Below, piece by piece: positions 62,372-64,000 of a stretch of 64,000 nt of DNA. Position 1 is the first letter of the stretch; every line of letters starts with the position of its first letter. The notes beneath the pieces were generated by a model. It searched no databases. It was given only the letters and a program-made list of their open reading frames with translations, and had not been told where the DNA came from. Source of the DNA: Tricholoma matsutake (Eukaryota > Basidiomycota > Agaricomycetes > Agaricales > Tricholomataceae). The stretch is from positions 3,658,001-3,722,000 of the forward strand of contig AP026547.1 of the NCBI GenBank assembly GCA_026075535.2, given 5' to 3'. Made by a program: the position numbers and the translations under genes.

Positions 62372-64000
62372 CATCGCTTCTTGTCTTGTTACCGCTACAT
62401 GCACAGCCACCAAAAATATTGTTGACACCGTTTTCATCTTTTGTGGCTCCATCCATCAACGATCTCAGCGATCCGGTATAACCAGCATCTTACCAACGCA
62501 TGTCAGACTCATTCAGTAGAAGAGGGGGGAGATTGGGTGAAGCGATGGATGAGGGGGGACTCTCTAGATCGGGTACGCCTCGAACTCCTGGCGACGATCC
62601 CATTGACTCTCTGCAGCTCGGAGCGAGCTGCAGATCCTCACAGAATGCTCCCTCAGTGGGTCCCCACTGGACCCAAAGAGGTTCTCCAACCCCCTCCTCA
62701 TATGGGGTGGGTATCATCACACCGCGTGCACAGCGATTTAGCATGCCAGCGCTTTCTTCCAGGGACGCCACTGTGTCTCCTGCACCACCTGCCACTCCCT
62801 CAACACCTGCCTCACAGTGGGCTGATGAGGGGGCTGCTCTTACTTCCCACCATGTCATTCAGGACACGGAGATGGCAAGCGATGACTGGAGTGGACCCCA
62901 GACCTTTGCCAAAGACTTGGGGGAATATGCGGAAGGATTCCGAATTGTCTTGAACAGGACAGGATCCAGAAGACCTACTGCTGAGGAACAGCAGAACATT
63001 GTGGAGCAACTGGGCTTGGTGCTGGTAGCAGCTGCCGAGGCTGGTCTGGATCGCGACTCCGGGAGCGCTATGCTCCAGAGAGCACTAGACAGGATGACTG
63101 GGGGGAGTAAACGACCTAGGTTGGGTATGATCACCAACAATCCCAAGGACGTCCCAAGGACGGAGTACCTGGAGGGATGAGATGGGCAACACCCCCCCCT
63201 CACAAATCTGCGAGGACCAGAGGCCCAAAAGGGGCTCAACCTCTTCCTAAACCCCCAGCAGGGGGTGTCTCTTCATCATGGGGACGAGGTCCACCTCCCC
63301 CCGTGAACTGGTCAACCAGGCCTTCGGGCAAGGGGACCTTTGCTCAGGTTGCTCGCTTCCCTGGGGGGCGAACACCTAATACATCCATGGATGGCCTTGT
63401 GCGATTAGCCAAGGCCTTTCCTGAACTTCCTACCGACAAGCTGGCTGACATACAGCAGCATGTTGGCCCCTCCAAACTGAAAGCTGCAAAGCCTTCACCT
63501 ACCATCCATGGACCGTCGAGACGACAGGTCCTGGTACACGTTTGTCCTCCCCTCGGGGCGGAAACGAACCCTGCTGACTTCCTGGACCATGTCCGGGTCA
63601 CCCTTGGTCTGCACCACTCTAAGTTAGTGGCCCAGTCCGCATCAATGCATGCTGGTAAACCTATCAGTAGCTACCGACGTCGTCGCCTCCGAGGAGGACC
63701 TTTGCTGCTTCAAGGAGGCTGCTCACAAAACATTCCCCTTCGCATTGCAAGTAGATGCAGCGCTACCTACATCCACATCGTACCTCAAATTGGTCGACGT
63801 GCCATTTATTGCTAACGACAAGGCCCTAACGCCTGAAGTCATCATCGCACACTTGGAGAAGTCCAGAATTTCAGACCTCACAGTGCTACAAGTGCCCCCA
63901 TGGGTGATACGCGATTCGAAAATGTCGGATACGTGCACCGTATATCTCAACATTGCTGATTCAGTCAGCGGTGCACGAGCCAAGGCTCTCATTGGTCGTG
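62372..64000 (+). mobile_element. LINE copy N, full 5' end, runs off the window
   Basis: Starts with the family 5' terminus (CATCGCTTCTTGTCTTGTTAC) at 62372, has a 128-nt 5' UTR and ORF1 from 62500. It is clearly more diverged than the other copies, so it is an older insertion or another subfamily. ORF2 lies beyond the right edge. Confidence 0.88.
62500..64000 (+). pseudogene. LINE N ORF1, with stop and frameshift, partial
   Basis: ATG 62500 opens MSDSFSRRGGR. TGA at 63178-63180 replaces TGG (LEGWDG region). A one-base insertion near 63656 (CTGGTAAACC against CTGGTAACC) shifts the frame in the HAGNLSVATD region; the reading continues in another frame through VQVPPWVIRDSKMSDTC to the edge. 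The N-terminal Ser/Pro-rich half and FAQVARFPGG, ELPTDKLADIQQ are recognisable. Zinc knuckles are not reached. The copy is dead. Confidence 0.87.

Overview
The window looks like a eukaryotic, repeat-packed locus, most plausibly from a basidiomycete fungus (Agaricomycetes). I infer this from the style of the retroelement ORF1 zinc knuckles and a Tad1/I-like ORF2 (endonuclease, reverse transcriptase, RNase H); it was not tested by a search. I see no host gene, tRNA, rRNA, CRISPR array or unique single-copy stretch. Essentially every base belongs to one of two related retroelement groups.

Group 1 is an autonomous non-LTR retrotransposon (LINE) of about 6.46 kb. It has a 5' UTR of about 128 nt and an ORF1 of 640 codons with three CCHC-type knuckles. 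The ORF1 stop directly touches the ORF2 start (TAAATG). ORF2 has 1289 codons, followed by a 3' UTR of about 523 nt and an A-tail. I call the copies LINE A to N. Group 2 is a non-autonomous element, called NA here. It is 2.2 kb when full length, has a structured leader of about 0.8 kb, and encodes one acidic protein of 269 to 280 aa that I do not recognise and that has no RT. NA shares its first ~20 nt and its last ~45 nt (CGCGG/CCGCG stem-loop plus A-tail) with the LINE, so it is probably mobilised by the LINE machinery. Three NA types occur: I (NA1, NA4, NA9; intact ORF), II (NA2, NA8; damaged ORF) and III (NA3, NA5, NA7, NA10, NA11; 1.8-1.9 kb, rearranged and frameshifted ORF, yet amplified). 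NA6 and NA12 are 5' fragments.

Layout: 1-2087 LINE A (minus strand), joined head-to-head to LINE B (2088-23605). LINE B is interrupted by NA1 and by LINE C (7444-20296), which itself carries NA2, NA3 and NA4. LINE D (23606-29772, with NA5), LINE E (29773-35163) and LINE F (35164-37236) follow head-to-tail. Each is 5'-truncated and starts exactly after the A-tail of the previous one. Then come NA6, LINE G (37435-41534, with NA7), NA8 (41535-45264, with NA9 nested), NA10, LINE H and LINE I (minus strand), NA11 (51128-59484, split by the complete LINE J at 52769-59225), LINE K, NA12, small fragments L and M, and LINE N (62372 to the edge).

Nine nested insertions have 13-15 bp target-site duplications, so their order can be read: NA2-NA4 came after C, and C after B. 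LINE J has an intact ORF2 and LINE B was coding-complete before it was interrupted, so the family was recently active. At least ten stop codons in the copies are CGA to TGA changes, the mark of CpG deamination. The strongest candidates for something undescribed are the protein-coding NA element, and the two large composite insertions (A|B-D-E-F and NA10-H-I|NA11-K) that look like template-jumping concatemers primed from both sides of a break.
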